From Bryobacteraceae bacterium (lineage in GTDB: Bacteria > Acidobacteriota > Terriglobia > Bryobacterales > Bryobacteraceae), in NCBI GenBank assembly GCA_029975915.1, contig JARKOC010000197.1, positions 7,810 through 71,809 of the forward strand: 64,000 nt of DNA, given 5' to 3'. The notes beneath the pieces are model-generated. The model was not told the DNA's origin. It was given only the letters and a program-made list of their open reading frames with translations, and searched no databases. Both the position numbers and the translations under genes were made by a program. Below, piece by piece: positions 17,655-27,569 of this stretch (the stretch's first letter is position 1; every line of letters starts with the position of its first letter).

Positions 17655-18194
17655 CTAATGAGATTCGCTGCGGTGGATATCGAGGCCGTTCACTTCCTTC
17701 ATCAGCTCGAGTTCCTTGGCTGTGATGTTCGGCAGATGGCGGATGAACGCTACGAGCTTCCAGTTATCCTCGTCCTCCCCGCCCCACCCGGGCATCCCAG
17801 TGAAGCGGATTCCATTTTTGATGATGTAAAACAACTCCCCGTCTGAGAGCCCTAGCGTATCCGCACCCCTGAGGTCGGGCGCCGGCGGATAAAGTCCAGC
17901 GTTGATCTGGGTGCGGCCACTGCCGTCGTTAGCATGGCAGACAGCGCAATGATCGGCAAAATGGTCGCGAGCTTCTGCGATTGCCAAGGGGGCGGGGTTC
18001 ACAGGGTTCTTCAGGTCTCTTGCCCCAGGCGGGGAAGCGATTCGCCTCGCATGCCTGGCGAGAACCGCCTCCAACCTTGTCGGCTTCTCTCGCGCGCTGA
18101 ACCCGTGAGCGGTGACAAACCAATACACCCAAAGCCCGGCGGACACGCACAACGCGACGCTGAGCCACCCAAACAGCTTCGGTTTGCTGCTCAT
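17655..18194 (-). CDS. Membrane-anchored class I cytochrome c
   Basis: 179 aa. One N-terminal helix (WLSVALCVSAGLWVYWFV) anchors a periplasmic domain with a single haem site CAVCH, a downstream GIRFTGMPGW supplying the axial Met, and a helix FIRHLPNI typical of the cytochrome cbb3 subunit III / class I c fold. The C-terminus ends DIHRSESH. It can carry electrons in the periplasm; in this operon it may serve oxidation of Cu(I) or maintain redox state, which is inference. GGGAGA before the ATG; 13 bases after the neighbouring gene. Confidence 0.85.
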   Translation of the reverse strand: MSSKPKLFGWLSVALCVSAGLWVYWFVTAHGFSAREKPTRLEAVLARHARRIASPPGARDLKNPVNPAPLAIAEARDHFADHCAVCHANDGSGRTQINAGLYPPAPDLRGADTLGLSDGELFYIIKNGIRFTGMPGWGGEDEDNWKLVAFIRHLPNITAKELELMKEVNGLDIHRSESH

Positions 18195-18207
18195 CGCGCT
18201 CTCCCGC

Positions 18208-18561
18208 CTAGTGGGAATGCCCCGGGTGCCCGGTTGGGGCGTCCGCCGCTTGAATTTTGTCGACTTTGAGGACCTTCGTCTTCTCGAACAGAGTTCCGGT
18301 TACGGTCACCTTCTGGGCCGCGAACTTCTCCGGGGTCTGCTGGTCGCTCAACACGTAGACGTTCTTGCCCACGAGTAGCGCGTACTTCGTCTTCGAGTCC
18401 ATCTTCACGCACTCCCGGACGCACTTCTCGTCCGGTGTGATGCCCATCGTGTGCTTCGCGCCGCACATCGTGTCTGTGATGATGCCCGTGAACGTTTGTG
18501 GTTTGTCGGCGGCGGCGAGTAAAGCCGCGCCAAAGATCAGAGTGCAGATGGTCTTCTTCAT
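18208..18561 (-). CDS. Small secreted Cys protein with GHPGHSH tail
   Basis: 117 aa with signal peptide (ICTLIFGAALLAAA). Mature part: FTGIITDTMCGAKHTMG, CVRECVK, YALLVGKNVYVLSDQ, KVTVTGTLFEKTKVLKV. This is a small beta domain family frequent in Acidobacteriota secreted proteins (C, CxxxC and a Gly-Thr barrel); I know no function. The C-terminal GHPGHSH resembles the tail of the DUF5666-like protein at 33 kb. The ATG overlaps the stop of the preceding gene by four bases, so translation is likely coupled. Confidence 0.75.
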   Translation of the reverse strand: MKKTICTLIFGAALLAAADKPQTFTGIITDTMCGAKHTMGITPDEKCVRECVKMDSKTKYALLVGKNVYVLSDQQTPEKFAAQKVTVTGTLFEKTKVLKVDKIQAADAPTGHPGHSH

Positions 18562-19367
18562 TTCGAGGTGTTCCTTTCTTCGATTGATGTCAGATACTGA
18601 AGTCCCTTGTCCTGGTTCAGCCGTTTCCAGAGCGAGTCAAATCGCTTCTCGTCCAGCGGCTGTTTGAGCTGGAAGTTGAAACCCTTCATGCTGCCGTAGT
18701 GCGTCTTGGCCCGTTCGTAGGTCGTGAGCGTGAGTTGATAACGGTCTGAGGTGCTGACGTTCTCAATGTCCTGATACCGCCAAGTGCGCGATTGGCGAGG
18801 ACTGTCCGCCTTGTAGACGATTCCGTCGGACCCGACCAGAAGCACGCCCTCCGAGCCCTTGATCGCCCCCAGCAACTTCACGGGCAATTCCCACGAAACG
18901 CCAGGCTCGGGGGCGGCCATGGCCGCGACGAACCGTCGATCCAGCTTGTCCTTCAACATCGCGTAGGCGTCTTCGAAGGACTTCCCCTTGGGCAAGAAGA
19001 ACTCGAACTCTTTGTCGATGCCGAGGAGCCACTTCCGATCCTTGTAGGTGACGAGTACCAGCTTGTCCGGAGACACCCAGAGCTCCTGGATGTCCTGATA
19101 ATCAAACCTGAAGCTGACCAGTTTCGGTGGCTTCTTGGGGTTCTTCTTTCGCTTCTCCTCGGGGATTACCTGCTGGTAGCCGACACCCTGGTCGTTGATG
19201 GTCAGCACGCCTTCGCTGACTTTGGTTTTGAAAATTCTACGGTGATCGTGCAGCGGGCGATCGTGGCGAACTTGGTAGGTGAGTTCGGCCGCCCCCGCTG
19301 GGACGAGCGCGAGGACCGCTGCGACCAAACCTACGAAACGACTAGTTTTTTGACTTCTGTGTTCCAT
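18558..19367 (-). CDS. Secreted protein of unknown function, translationally coupled to cusA
   Basis: 269 aa with signal peptide to AGA. Two similar beta-rich segments follow: VSFRFDYQDIQELWVSPDKL (about 80-100) and RTWRYQDIENVSTSDRYQL (about 190-210), suggesting two PH-like domains that each sense or bind something near a Tyr-Gln-Asp-Ile turn. The region RHDRPLHDHRR is His-rich. The ATG at 19367 lies inside the last codons of cusA (37-base overlap); the same overlap is preserved in the decayed copy at 12142-12181, which supports this start. Not recognised as a named family. Confidence 0.65.
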   Translation of the reverse strand: MEHRSQKTSRFVGLVAAVLALVPAGAAELTYQVRHDRPLHDHRRIFKTKVSEGVLTINDQGVGYQQVIPEEKRKKNPKKPPKLVSFRFDYQDIQELWVSPDKLVLVTYKDRKWLLGIDKEFEFFLPKGKSFEDAYAMLKDKLDRRFVAAMAAPEPGVSWELPVKLLGAIKGSEGVLLVGSDGIVYKADSPRQSRTWRYQDIENVSTSDRYQLTLTTYERAKTHYGSMKGFNFQLKQPLDEKRFDSLWKRLNQDKGLQYLTSIEERNTSK

Positions 19368-22300
19368 TTCCAAACCTCATAAATTGCGGGGTAGACCACC
19401 AATTCGAGAATGAAGGACGTGAAGATTCCGCCGATCATCGGAGCCGCGATTCGTCTCATCACATCCGCGCCGGCTCCCGTAGACCACATGATCGGGACCA
19501 GCCCCATGAACATCACGGCAACCGTCATGAACTTCGGGCGGATGCGTTTGACGGCGCCGTCGTGGATCGCGTTTTGAAGATCCGCCAAGCTGTTCATCTT
19601 GCCCTCCTTCTTCGCGCCTTCATAAGCGATGTTCAGGTAAAGCAGCATGAAGATTGCCGTTTCGGCATCGACACCAAGCAGAGCGATCAGTCCCACCCAT
19701 ACCCCGATGCTCATGTTGTAGCCCAGGAAGTACAGGAACCAGATCGCACCCACCGCAGAGAACGGCACGGCTAAGATGATCAGCATGGTCTCCGTCAGGG
19801 ACTTGGTATTCATGTAAAGCAACATCATGATGAGGAAGAGCGTCAGAGGAAGAATGACGGTGAGCCGTTCCCGGACGCGCTGCATGGCCTCGTACTGTCC
19901 GCTCCAAATCAGGGTGTACCCGGCCGGCAGCTTCACCTTCTCCCGAACGATCTGTTTCGCCTCCTCCACGTAGCTGCCCACGTCGCGCCCAGCGACGTCG
20001 ACGTAAACGTAGCCGTTGAGCATTCCGTTCTCGTCCCGTAGCATGGCGGGGCCGCTCGAAAGCTTGATGTCGGCCAATTGGGAAACGGGGATCTGGGTCT
20101 TCCCGTCCATCGTAGGCACAAGCACCCGACTGAGCCGGCCGATGTCACTGCGGTAGTCCTGCAGGTACCGCACATTGACGGGGTAGCGCTCCCGTCCCTC
20201 AATGGTGGTCGTTACGTTCTCACCGCCCACCGCGCTCATCAGCACCGCCTGAACGTCCTCGATGCTGAGCCCATAACGAGCAATCTCCTCACGCTTCCAA
20301 TCGAAATCCAGGAAGTAGCCACCGCCTGTTCGCTCGGCAAATACGTTCCGTGTCCCGCGTACCTTCGGCAAGAGACCCTCGATCTCGGTTCCGATCTGTT
20401 CGATCTGTTTGAGATCCGACCCGTATACCTTGATGCCGACGGGCGTACGGACGCCTGTGGTTAGCATGTCGATGCGGGCCTTGATGGGCATCGTCCAGGC
20501 ATTCGAGACACCAGGCATCTGCAATGCCGCGTTCATCTCGTCAACGAGTTGTTCGCTTGAGATGTGGTCCGGAGTGATGTGCCCGAATGCGTCCTTGAGC
20601 CAGCGAGGCGCCCAGTTCCACTTCGAGTACCAGGTGTCAACTTTGCGCCACTGGTCCTGCGGCTTCAAAACGATCGTGGTTTCCATCATCGAAAACGGCG
20701 CCGGATCCGTGGAGGTTTCGGCACGGCCAGACTTACCCATGACCGTAAGAACCTCCGGGAAGCCCTTGATGATCCGATCCTGCACCTGCATCAACTTCTG
20801 CGCCTCAGCCACGGAAATGCCGGGTAGTGTGGACGGCATGTAGAGCAGAGTGCCCTCATACAGCGGCGGCATGAATTCGGAGCCGAGCTTCTCGTAAATC
20901 GGAACAGTGACCGCCACCATGGCGATCGCGCCGGCGATCACGACGTATTTCCAGCGTAGAGACCAACGGCAGATCGGATCGTAAATCCGCATCAGGACCC
21001 GGCTGATCGGGTGCGTTTCTTCCGAGTGGATCTTTCCCACAAGCACCGCGTTCACTACGCGCGCCAGCCAGCGCGGCCGGAACTGGAAGTTGTCCATGTG
21101 GGTGAAGAGCAACCGCATGGCCGGATCCAACGTGATGGCCAGGACCGCCGCGATGATCATCGACAGGTTTTTGGTGTAGGCCAGAGGCTTGAAGAGACGG
21201 CCTTCCTGCGCTTCTAACGTGAGCACCGGCAGGAACGCCACGGCGATCACCAACAGCGCGAAGAAACTCGGGCCGCCGACCTCCTTCACCGCATCTATCA
21301 CCACCCTGTGATAGTCCCGCTTCCGCCCGGTGCGGTCCCACTCCTCCAGGTGCTTGTGGGTCTGCTCCACGACGACGATGGCCGCGTCCACCATCGCGCC
21401 GATGGCAATGGCAATGCCACCGAGGGACATGATGTTGGCGCTGACGCCCATCATCTTCATCGGAACGAACGAAATGATGATGGCGATGGGGATGGTGAAT
21501 ACCGGGATCACTGCGCTCGGGAAGTGCCACAGGAAGATGAAGATCACCAGCGACACGATTACCATTTCCTCGATCAGAGTCCCCTTCAGGTTCTCGATGG
21601 AACGGTTGATTAGGTCCGATCGATCGTAGGCCGAAACGATCTTCACACCTTGCGGGAGGCCGGGTTCCAGGTCCTTGATCTTGGCCTTCACTCTGTCGAT
21701 TACGTCGAGCGCGTTCTCACCCTGTCGCATCACAACGATGCCGGAGACGACGTCACCCTCGCCATTCCAGTCCGCGATGCCGCGACGGATATCCGGGCCG
21801 AGCACAACAACGCCGACATCCTTCACGCGGACGGGCACACCGCCTTGAGAACTCAGTAGAACGATGTTGCCGATATCGTCGACGTTCTTGGCGTAACCGC
21901 GGCCACGAACCATGTACTCCGTCCCGCTGAACTCGACCAATCGTCCGCCAACGTCGTTGTTGCCGTTACGAACCGCATCCACGACCTTCATGATGGGGAT
22001 CTTGTAGGCCTGGAGCCGGTTGGGATCGACTTTCACCTGGTACTGTCTGACGAAACCGCCGAGGGGCGCTACCTCAGCCACTCCCGGCACGGACTTCAAC
22101 TGGTAACGGAGAAACCAATCCTGCAGGGACCGGAGCTCGGCGAGCGAGTGCTTTCCGCTCTGGTCCACTAGCGCGTACTGAAAAACCCAACCGACTCCCG
22201 TGGCGTCGGGACCCAACTCCGTCTTGACGCCCTGCGGGAGCCGTTGGAGGACGGCAGACAGGTATTCGAGGGTCCGCGATCGCGCCCAATAAATGTCTGT

Positions 22301-22597
22301 CCCTTCCTCGAAGATGATATAGACGAACGAATAACCGAAATCGGAAAAGCCGCGAACAGCTTTGACCTTCGGCGCTCCCAACATGCTGGTCACGATCGGG
22401 TAGGTGACCTGGTCCTCCATGATGTCGGGGCTGCGATCCCAACGCGAGTAAACGATCACCTGGGTGTCGCTGAGATCCGGAATCGCGTCGAGCGGGATGC
22501 TCCCCATGGAGTAAAGGCCTGCGACAACCGCAAATCCAATCAGAATGAAGACCAGGAACTTGTTCCTGCCGGAGAACTCGATGATATGGTCAATCAT
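19331..22597 (-). CDS. cusA: CusA-type Cu(I)/Ag(I) RND efflux pump
   Basis: 1,088 aa. Starts MIDHIIEFSGRNKFLVF at the ATG overlapping the cusB stop (ATGATTGA). Helix 4 reads AIGAMVDAAIVVVEQ, the HME4 monovalent-metal pattern that differs from the DFG..DG pattern of the CzcA here. Periplasmic segments PPLYEGTLLYMPSTLPGIS, FSMMETTIVLKP and TMPIKARIDMLTTGVRTPVG match CusA, including conserved Met positions. It moves Cu(I)/Ag(I) from periplasm or membrane to outside with CusB and CusC. A decayed copy of its 3' end is at 12.1-12.6 kb. Confidence 0.93.
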   Translation of the reverse strand: MIDHIIEFSGRNKFLVFILIGFAVVAGLYSMGSIPLDAIPDLSDTQVIVYSRWDRSPDIMEDQVTYPIVTSMLGAPKVKAVRGFSDFGYSFVYIIFEEGTDIYWARSRTLEYLSAVLQRLPQGVKTELGPDATGVGWVFQYALVDQSGKHSLAELRSLQDWFLRYQLKSVPGVAEVAPLGGFVRQYQVKVDPNRLQAYKIPIMKVVDAVRNGNNDVGGRLVEFSGTEYMVRGRGYAKNVDDIGNIVLLSSQGGVPVRVKDVGVVVLGPDIRRGIADWNGEGDVVSGIVVMRQGENALDVIDRVKAKIKDLEPGLPQGVKIVSAYDRSDLINRSIENLKGTLIEEMVIVSLVIFIFLWHFPSAVIPVFTIPIAIIISFVPMKMMGVSANIMSLGGIAIAIGAMVDAAIVVVEQTHKHLEEWDRTGRKRDYHRVVIDAVKEVGGPSFFALLVIAVAFLPVLTLEAQEGRLFKPLAYTKNLSMIIAAVLAITLDPAMRLLFTHMDNFQFRPRWLARVVNAVLVGKIHSEETHPISRVLMRIYDPICRWSLRWKYVVIAGAIAMVAVTVPIYEKLGSEFMPPLYEGTLLYMPSTLPGISVAEAQKLMQVQDRIIKGFPEVLTVMGKSGRAETSTDPAPFSMMETTIVLKPQDQWRKVDTWYSKWNWAPRWLKDAFGHITPDHISSEQLVDEMNAALQMPGVSNAWTMPIKARIDMLTTGVRTPVGIKVYGSDLKQIEQIGTEIEGLLPKVRGTRNVFAERTGGGYFLDFDWKREEIARYGLSIEDVQAVLMSAVGGENVTTTIEGRERYPVNVRYLQDYRSDIGRLSRVLVPTMDGKTQIPVSQLADIKLSSGPAMLRDENGMLNGYVYVDVAGRDVGSYVEEAKQIVREKVKLPAGYTLIWSGQYEAMQRVRERLTVILPLTLFLIMMLLYMNTKSLTETMLIILAVPFSAVGAIWFLYFLGYNMSIGVWVGLIALLGVDAETAIFMLLYLNIAYEGAKKEGKMNSLADLQNAIHDGAVKRIRPKFMTVAVMFMGLVPIMWSTGAGADVMRRIAAPMIGGIFTSFILELVVYPAIYEVWKWNTEVKKLVVS

Positions 22598-24041
22598 GTT
22601 TGTGCTCCGCAGGTGCCGGCGCATTAGCAGCAGGTTTGGATGGTGCTGCGCCATGTTGATGCCCGGCCATGCCGGCAGCCGATGACTTCAATTGGCTTTC
22701 AGAATCGATCAGGAAGTTGCCAGAGATGACGATCCGCTCAGTAGGCGACAGGCCTTTGATGATCTCAATGCGATCACCGATGCGCTCGCCTGTTTCCACC
22801 TGTCGTGGTTCAAGGTAGCCGTTTCCCCTGTCCACAAAGACGGTCTTCTTCAGGCCTGTGTCGAGCACGGCCTCGGCCGGCACGGTCATCCTGGCTGGCA
22901 TGGACACGTTGAACTCCACGTCTACGAACATGTCGGGCTTCAACGTCAGACCCGGGTTGTCGGCCTCGATGCGAACCTTCAGCGTGCGCGTCATGGCATC
23001 GACCTGGGGCTGGATGTAGCTCACCCGGCCGTTGAATGCCCGTCCTGTTCCGTACGAGAGCTTGACCCGCGCGGGCATGCCCACCTGGATCATGGATGCC
23101 TCGTTCTCAAAGACATCGGCCATGATCCAAACCTTGCTCAGGTCAACCACGGTGTAGAGTTCCGTCTCTGGCGAGATGCGCTGTTTGGGGAACGCATTGC
23201 GCATCATGACGTATCCGCTGATCGGCGAGTAGATGGTGATGTTCGTCAGCGGCTGTTGCGTCCTCGTGATCTCCTGAATCTGCGCTTCGCTCAGGGAGAA
23301 CAGTTCCAGGCGCTTCCGCGCGGCATCTACAAGCGAATCGCTCTGCTGCTTTGATTCGCTCAACGGGTTGTCCTTCATGATCTCCCGGCTGCGGAGAGCA
23401 AGCAGGTATTCCCGCTGGCTCGCCAACATCTCCGGGCTGTACATCGTCAGCAGCGGCTGCCCCTTCTCGACGAACTTTCCGGTGAAATCGATGTATACCT
23501 TCTCTATCCAGCCGTCGATTCGGGTTTGAACCTTGGTGAATCGGGTCTCGTCCATTGAGACCTGTCCAACCGAGCGGAAGGAGTGGACCCCTGAGCTCGG
23601 AGTCACCTCTCCGAACTTCACGCCGATCATCTGCTGCTTTTCCGGGCTGACGCGAATCGTGCCCATCGGCATTGCCGCCGGATCGTTCTCGTAAACCGGC
23701 ACGAGGTCGCTGCCCGTCTCCGGATTGACGCCCGGTTTATCCGACTTGAAGTTGGGAGCCTTCGGGTCGCTGTAGTAGAGGATCTTGCCGGCCGGCTTCT
23801 GGGCTTGCGCGCCGGCTGGATGTGATGAGTCGTCATCCGGCACCAGCTTCATGCCGCAGATGGGGCAGTCACCGGGCTTGTCGGAGTGATAGTTCGGATG
23901 CATCGGGCAGTGATAGCCCTTGGGCTTCGTCGTCGTGGATTCCGTGTGACTGTGCGGTCCATACCATCGGCCGTACCCGAAGCCGCCGACAAACCCGATG
24001 GCGACCAACCCAATGAAGAGAAAAAGGCGAAGAGTTTTCAT
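22590..24041 (-). CDS. cusB: CusB-type adaptor with N-terminal heavy-metal-binding domain
   Basis: 483 aa. N-terminal helix, then a heavy-metal-binding module YHCPMHPNYHSD...CPICGMKLVP (about 43-70), a second degenerate copy ILYYSDPKAPNFKSD with PVY, then the adaptor core: VSMDETRFTKVQTRIDGWIE, hairpin, ITIYSPISGYVMMRNA, VVDLSKVWIMADVFENEAS. The C-terminus is HQHGAAPS...PAEHKHD, rich in His. Brings metal to CusA and links to CusC. ATG at 24041 has GAGGA 9 bases upstream; the ATG at 24056 does not. Confidence 0.92.
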   Translation of the reverse strand: MKTLRLFLFIGLVAIGFVGGFGYGRWYGPHSHTESTTTKPKGYHCPMHPNYHSDKPGDCPICGMKLVPDDDSSHPAGAQAQKPAGKILYYSDPKAPNFKSDKPGVNPETGSDLVPVYENDPAAMPMGTIRVSPEKQQMIGVKFGEVTPSSGVHSFRSVGQVSMDETRFTKVQTRIDGWIEKVYIDFTGKFVEKGQPLLTMYSPEMLASQREYLLALRSREIMKDNPLSESKQQSDSLVDAARKRLELFSLSEAQIQEITRTQQPLTNITIYSPISGYVMMRNAFPKQRISPETELYTVVDLSKVWIMADVFENEASMIQVGMPARVKLSYGTGRAFNGRVSYIQPQVDAMTRTLKVRIEADNPGLTLKPDMFVDVEFNVSMPARMTVPAEAVLDTGLKKTVFVDRGNGYLEPRQVETGERIGDRIEIIKGLSPTERIVISGNFLIDSESQLKSSAAGMAGHQHGAAPSKPAANAPAPAEHKHD

Positions 24042-24052
24042 GTTGTCGTTCC

Positions 24053-25312
24053 TCATTGGACCAGCGGACGCCCCGTCATCTCTTCGAGTCGGGCGAGCGC
24101 GAGATAGAAGTTCTGGAGTTCGTCGTAGTAGTTCATCTGGTACTCAACAACCGTGGTGTAGTTCATGAAGACGGTCAGGAAGTCGACCGTTCCGGTCTCG
24201 TATGAGGACAGGGAAGATTCCAAGGCCATACTGGCTTGCGGAATCACAGCCTTGTCATAGAGCTTCACGAGTTGCGACGCCGTCTCCGCCATCGAATAGT
24301 CATCCTGGATCCGGTAGTGGATTCCTTGATTGGTGGCTTCGTACGTCTTTCGAGACTGCGCCAGCGTTTGGGATTGTTCTGTTACGGCAGCGCGTTGTTT
24401 GCGGAAATAATAGAGCGGAATCTTGAAATCTGCCCGGAACATGTACATCGGGGCCATGCCGCCCATGTTGTAGTAGCCACCGTTCAGGGTGAAGTCCGGA
24501 TAGTATTCTTTGCGCGCCATGTTGACCGCCAACTCAGAACGCTGGATCATCTTCTCGTCGCGGCGCAGCATCGGAGAATTCTCCCTCGCCGAGGTGTAAA
24601 GGTCCTGGAGTCCGGCGGGCAAATCGAACACTCGAAGATCTGCCGGCCGGCCAAAGGGCGACCCGGGTGCTCGGTTCACTAAGCTGTTGATCTCCGCCGC
24701 TCGGGCTCGTTTCTCACGCTCGAGCTGCACCCGTTTGGTTTCGAGGATTGAGATTTGCGTCTGCGCCTTGAAGATATCCTGCTGCGCTGCCTTCCCCACC
24801 GAGTACCGGGCCTCGGTGATCTTCAAGAACTTCCGAAGCAAGTCGAGGTTCTTAGTCAAGACGTCAGCGGCGGCGAACGCATAGGCCCTGCGATAGTACG
24901 CCTGCTTGATGCGCGAAACGACGCTGAGCTTCGTTTGCTCATACAGTTGCCACTCCGCCTCTGATTCCTTAACGGCCATATCCCCGGCCAGCTTCCGCTT
25001 GCCTGGGAAAGGGATCTCTTGCGAGATCATCACACCAATGTTGCTGGTGACCTCGGTGCCCAGCCCAGCGCCAGGCCAGGGTCTGCCACTGCTGTTGTAT
25101 CCTGGCGAGAACATCGGATCGGGAAGACTGCTCACCTGACTCGGCCTCTGTCGCGAAGCCTCATAGCGCTTTTGCGCCGCTACGATCTCCGGGTTGTTGC
25201 TCAGGGCTTCGGCCAGGAGATCCTTGAGATCCGTCCGATCTGACTGCGCCCAGAGCCCGGAGGCGAGGAATGGCACGAGCAGAAGCGCCCGGCTCACTAG
25301 AGGTGATCTCAC
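24053..25312 (-). CDS. cusC: CusC-type TolC family outer-membrane channel
   Basis: 419 aa. Signal peptide (LLLVPFLASGLWAQ), then two OEP repeats (LLAEALSNNPEIVAAQKRYE ... and a second after about residue 220). The segment ISQEIPFPGKRKL is characteristic of metal-efflux TolC relatives. The GTG at 25312 has AGGAAGGA 7 bases upstream and directly begins the signal peptide; an earlier GTG at 25336 would add a charged leader. First gene of the cus operon, divergent from the transglycosylase-kinase-regulator operon. Confidence 0.9.
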   Translation of the reverse strand: MRSPLVSRALLLVPFLASGLWAQSDRTDLKDLLAEALSNNPEIVAAQKRYEASRQRPSQVSSLPDPMFSPGYNSSGRPWPGAGLGTEVTSNIGVMISQEIPFPGKRKLAGDMAVKESEAEWQLYEQTKLSVVSRIKQAYYRRAYAFAAADVLTKNLDLLRKFLKITEARYSVGKAAQQDIFKAQTQISILETKRVQLEREKRARAAEINSLVNRAPGSPFGRPADLRVFDLPAGLQDLYTSARENSPMLRRDEKMIQRSELAVNMARKEYYPDFTLNGGYYNMGGMAPMYMFRADFKIPLYYFRKQRAAVTEQSQTLAQSRKTYEATNQGIHYRIQDDYSMAETASQLVKLYDKAVIPQASMALESSLSSYETGTVDFLTVFMNYTTVVEYQMNYYDELQNFYLALARLEEMTGRPLVQ

Positions 25313-25360
25313 CGTGTTGTCCTTCCTGGTTGCCACTCGCCATCTAAAGGCACGATCGGT

Positions 25361-25456
25361 TCCAATTCGGTGAGGGGTGGGCCAACCTGTTCACCTGCAA
25401 GCTCTTATCGGTCGGCGCGGAGCGCCGTTGATCGCATTTGGCCGGCCCGAATTGGA
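25361..25456. promoter_or_regulatory. Paired inverted half-sites in the cusC divergent control region
   Basis: TCCAATTCGG at 25361-25370 and its exact reverse complement CCGAATTGGA at 25447-25456 lie 76 bases apart in the 300-base region between cusC (minus) and the transglycosylase operon (plus). A perfect 10-bp match in a region this short is unlikely by chance and would suit a dimeric regulator such as the NtrC-type protein at 27.6 kb. No consensus sigma-54 promoter is convincing here. Confidence 0.4.
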
Positions 25457-25612
25457 GATTCTCGGACTCCAGTTGGACAATATTCGGCACTGGACAGTCG
25501 AAAACGGCGGCCACCGCCGGTGTGACTAGGCGTAAGCGTATGGAACTATGCCGGTTAGCGATCTGGACAAAGAGTGGCGGTGGAAGTGCTGATCCAACTG
25601 CTTGGAGTATTG

Positions 25613-26443
25613 ATGAATTCGAAGAGCATCTTCCTTGGCCGCCTTGCGCCGGCGTTGTGGCTCCTCACTACGCTTTCAGCGCCGACGCTGTTGGGCGTGG
25701 AGGGCATCCCTCGATGGGAACACGTGCTAAATGAAGTGCTCGACCGCGCCGAGCAGGAGCAAAGGTCCAGGGATAGGACTAGTCCGCGAATTCTGGCTAT
25801 TCCGGATCGAGGCGCTCCCACGTCGACGACTGGCAATCGGGAACTTCGTCCCGACGTCGATGGCTTCGTCCGCTATTTTCGAGGCTCGGGTGCAAATCAC
25901 TACCGGGCGTCAGTGAATCGGCTCCAGGCGTACCGTTCGATGATCGCCCGGGTGCTTCAAGAGGAGGGGCTTCCGCCGGAAATGATGTGGATCGGACTTG
26001 TTGAAAGTGGTTACGACCCGGGCGCGAGATCGCCCAAGAACGCGCGCGGGATCTGGCAACTGATGCCGGAAACGGCCGCGACGTTTGGGCTCACCGTCTC
26101 CCCGCGGGACGAGCGAACGGACCCGGAGAGGTCCACGAGGGCAGCGGCACGCTACCTCAAGTTTCTCTATGGCCGGTTTGGAGACTGGGCACTCACGCTG
26201 GCTGCCTACAACGCTGGCGAGGCGAGGGTTCGAAACGCCATTGAGCGAGTGCAGGATCGCGACTTCTGGCGCCTCGCAGCACTCGGCGTGCTGCCGCGCG
26301 AAACCCAAGCCTATGTACCAGCTGTTCTGGCGGCGCAGTTCCTCGGGGAAGGCTCCACGATGGAGAATGAACTAAACGCATATGGCGACACAACCAAACG
26401 AGCGGCCAAGATCGCACTCGCCCCTTTCTCGCTCTCGCGTTGA
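25613..26443 (+). CDS. Periplasmic SLT-family lytic transglycosylase
   Basis: 276 aa with signal peptide. The catalytic domain has [20 protein letters not shown], where the Glu of VES is the catalytic acid, then [12 protein letters not shown] and [17 protein letters not shown], the three SLT motifs of MltD/Slt-like enzymes. Cleaves the glycan strand of peptidoglycan. ATG at 25613 has TTGGAG upstream. It is the first gene of an operon with a histidine kinase and an NtrC-type regulator, so cell-wall opening may be coupled to assembly of the Cus trans-envelope pump; that link is inference. Confidence 0.85.
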   Translation: MNSKSIFLGRLAPALWLLTTLSAPTLLGVEGIPRWEHVLNEVLDRAEQEQRSRDRTSPRILAIPDRGAPTSTTGNRELRPDVDGFVRYFRGSGANHYRASVNRLQAYRSMIARVLQEEGLPPEMMWIGLVESGYDPGARSPKNARGIWQLMPETAATFGLTVSPRDERTDPERSTRAAARYLKFLYGRFGDWALTLAAYNAGEARVRNAIERVQDRDFWRLAALGVLPRETQAYVPAVLAAQFLGEGSTMENELNAYGDTTKRAAKIALAPFSLSR

Positions 26444-26474
26444 TGCCGATGCGCTGGATGAGGTGACGCGGAGT

Positions 26475-27569
26475 ATGGATAGCGAACGTCCGACATTGAA
26501 TTGGCGGGCCATTGCCCTAGTACTCGCAGGGATCGCGCTGACCAGCGCGGGCCACTACCTCACGCCTCGCGACATGAGGCTCTGGCACGGCATCTTTCAG
26601 CGGCTCTACTACCTTCCGGTCGTCTACGCAGCAATCGCTTTTGGATGGATCGGCGGCCTGGCGGCGGCCGTCGCCGCAGCCCTCCTCTACATCCCACACA
26701 TCGTCATGATGTGGGGCCACGAACAACACTACGCGATGGAACAGTACGCGGAGATCTTCATGTTCCTCGCGGTCGGCATTGTGACCGGGGTGCTTTCGGA
26801 TCGGGAGCGGAAACGACGCAACGAGCTTCAGATCACGGCGCGAAAACTGAGTCAGGTGTACCGGGAACTCCAGGACACTTTTGAACAGGTCAAGCGGGCC
26901 GACCGCCTCTCAGCGATAGGCCAACTGGCGGCAGGTTTAGCGCATGAGATCCGAAATCCTCTGGCGAGCATCGACGGCGCCGCCGAGGTGCTGGACGTGG
27001 CTGACGAGCGGCCCGAGTTGCGGAAGGAGACGGTGAGCATCATCCGGCAGGAGTGTTCTCGCCTGAACCGGCTTCTGACGGGTCTGCTGGACTTCGCGCG
27101 GCCCCGCCGCCCCGAGTGGCGCGAAGTGGAACTCTGCCGGGTGATGGACTCGGTCATCGATCTGGTGAGCCACTCCGCAGGGAAAGGCATCCGGTTCCAC
27201 AAGGAGACGCCGCGCGAGATCCTTCGACTCGTTGGGGATCAGGAGCAATTGACTCAGGTGATGCTCAACCTGACTCTCAACGCCGCCCAGGCGATGCCAG
27301 AAGGTGGCGATGTCTGGCTGACGGCACGTCAAGACGAGGATGGCATCATGATCCAGATCAAAGACCAGGGGGCGGGAATTCCCGAGGAGAACCTGGACAA
27401 GATCTTCGACCCGTTCTTTACGACAAAGGACACGGGGACCGGCCTTGGGCTTTCGGTGGCTCACCAGATCGTCACACAGCATGGAGGGACCATCATGGTG
27501 AGCAGGAACCCGGATAAGGGTACAACATTCAATCTGTTCTTTCCGCAATCGCGAGGTGATCTGGCATGA
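26475..27569 (+). CDS. Membrane histidine kinase (NtrB/ZraS-like)
   Basis: 364 aa from the ATG at 26475, which has GAGGTG 9 bases upstream; an ATG at 26382 would overlap the transglycosylase by 62 bases and lacks a site. Three or four N-terminal helices ([49 protein letters not shown]) form a sensor without a large periplasmic loop. A short coiled coil leads to HisKA with [15 protein letters not shown] (phospho-His) and HATPase_c with [20 protein letters not shown] and [13 protein letters not shown]. Partner of the regulator whose ATG overlaps its stop. Confidence 0.9.
   Translation: MDSERPTLNWRAIALVLAGIALTSAGHYLTPRDMRLWHGIFQRLYYLPVVYAAIAFGWIGGLAAAVAAALLYIPHIVMMWGHEQHYAMEQYAEIFMFLAVGIVTGVLSDRERKRRNELQITARKLSQVYRELQDTFEQVKRADRLSAIGQLAAGLAHEIRNPLASIDGAAEVLDVADERPELRKETVSIIRQECSRLNRLLTGLLDFARPRRPEWREVELCRVMDSVIDLVSHSAGKGIRFHKETPREILRLVGDQEQLTQVMLNLTLNAAQAMPEGGDVWLTARQDEDGIMIQIKDQGAGIPEENLDKIFDPFFTTKDTGTGLGLSVAHQIVTQHGGTIMVSRNPDKGTTFNLFFPQSRGDLA

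Noticed and set aside
25434..25447. GG-N10-GC on the minus strand upstream of cusC as a sigma-54 promoter
   Set aside because: Only the GG and GC pairs fit; the rest of TGGCACG-N4-TTGCW does not, and such pairs are frequent in GC-rich DNA.
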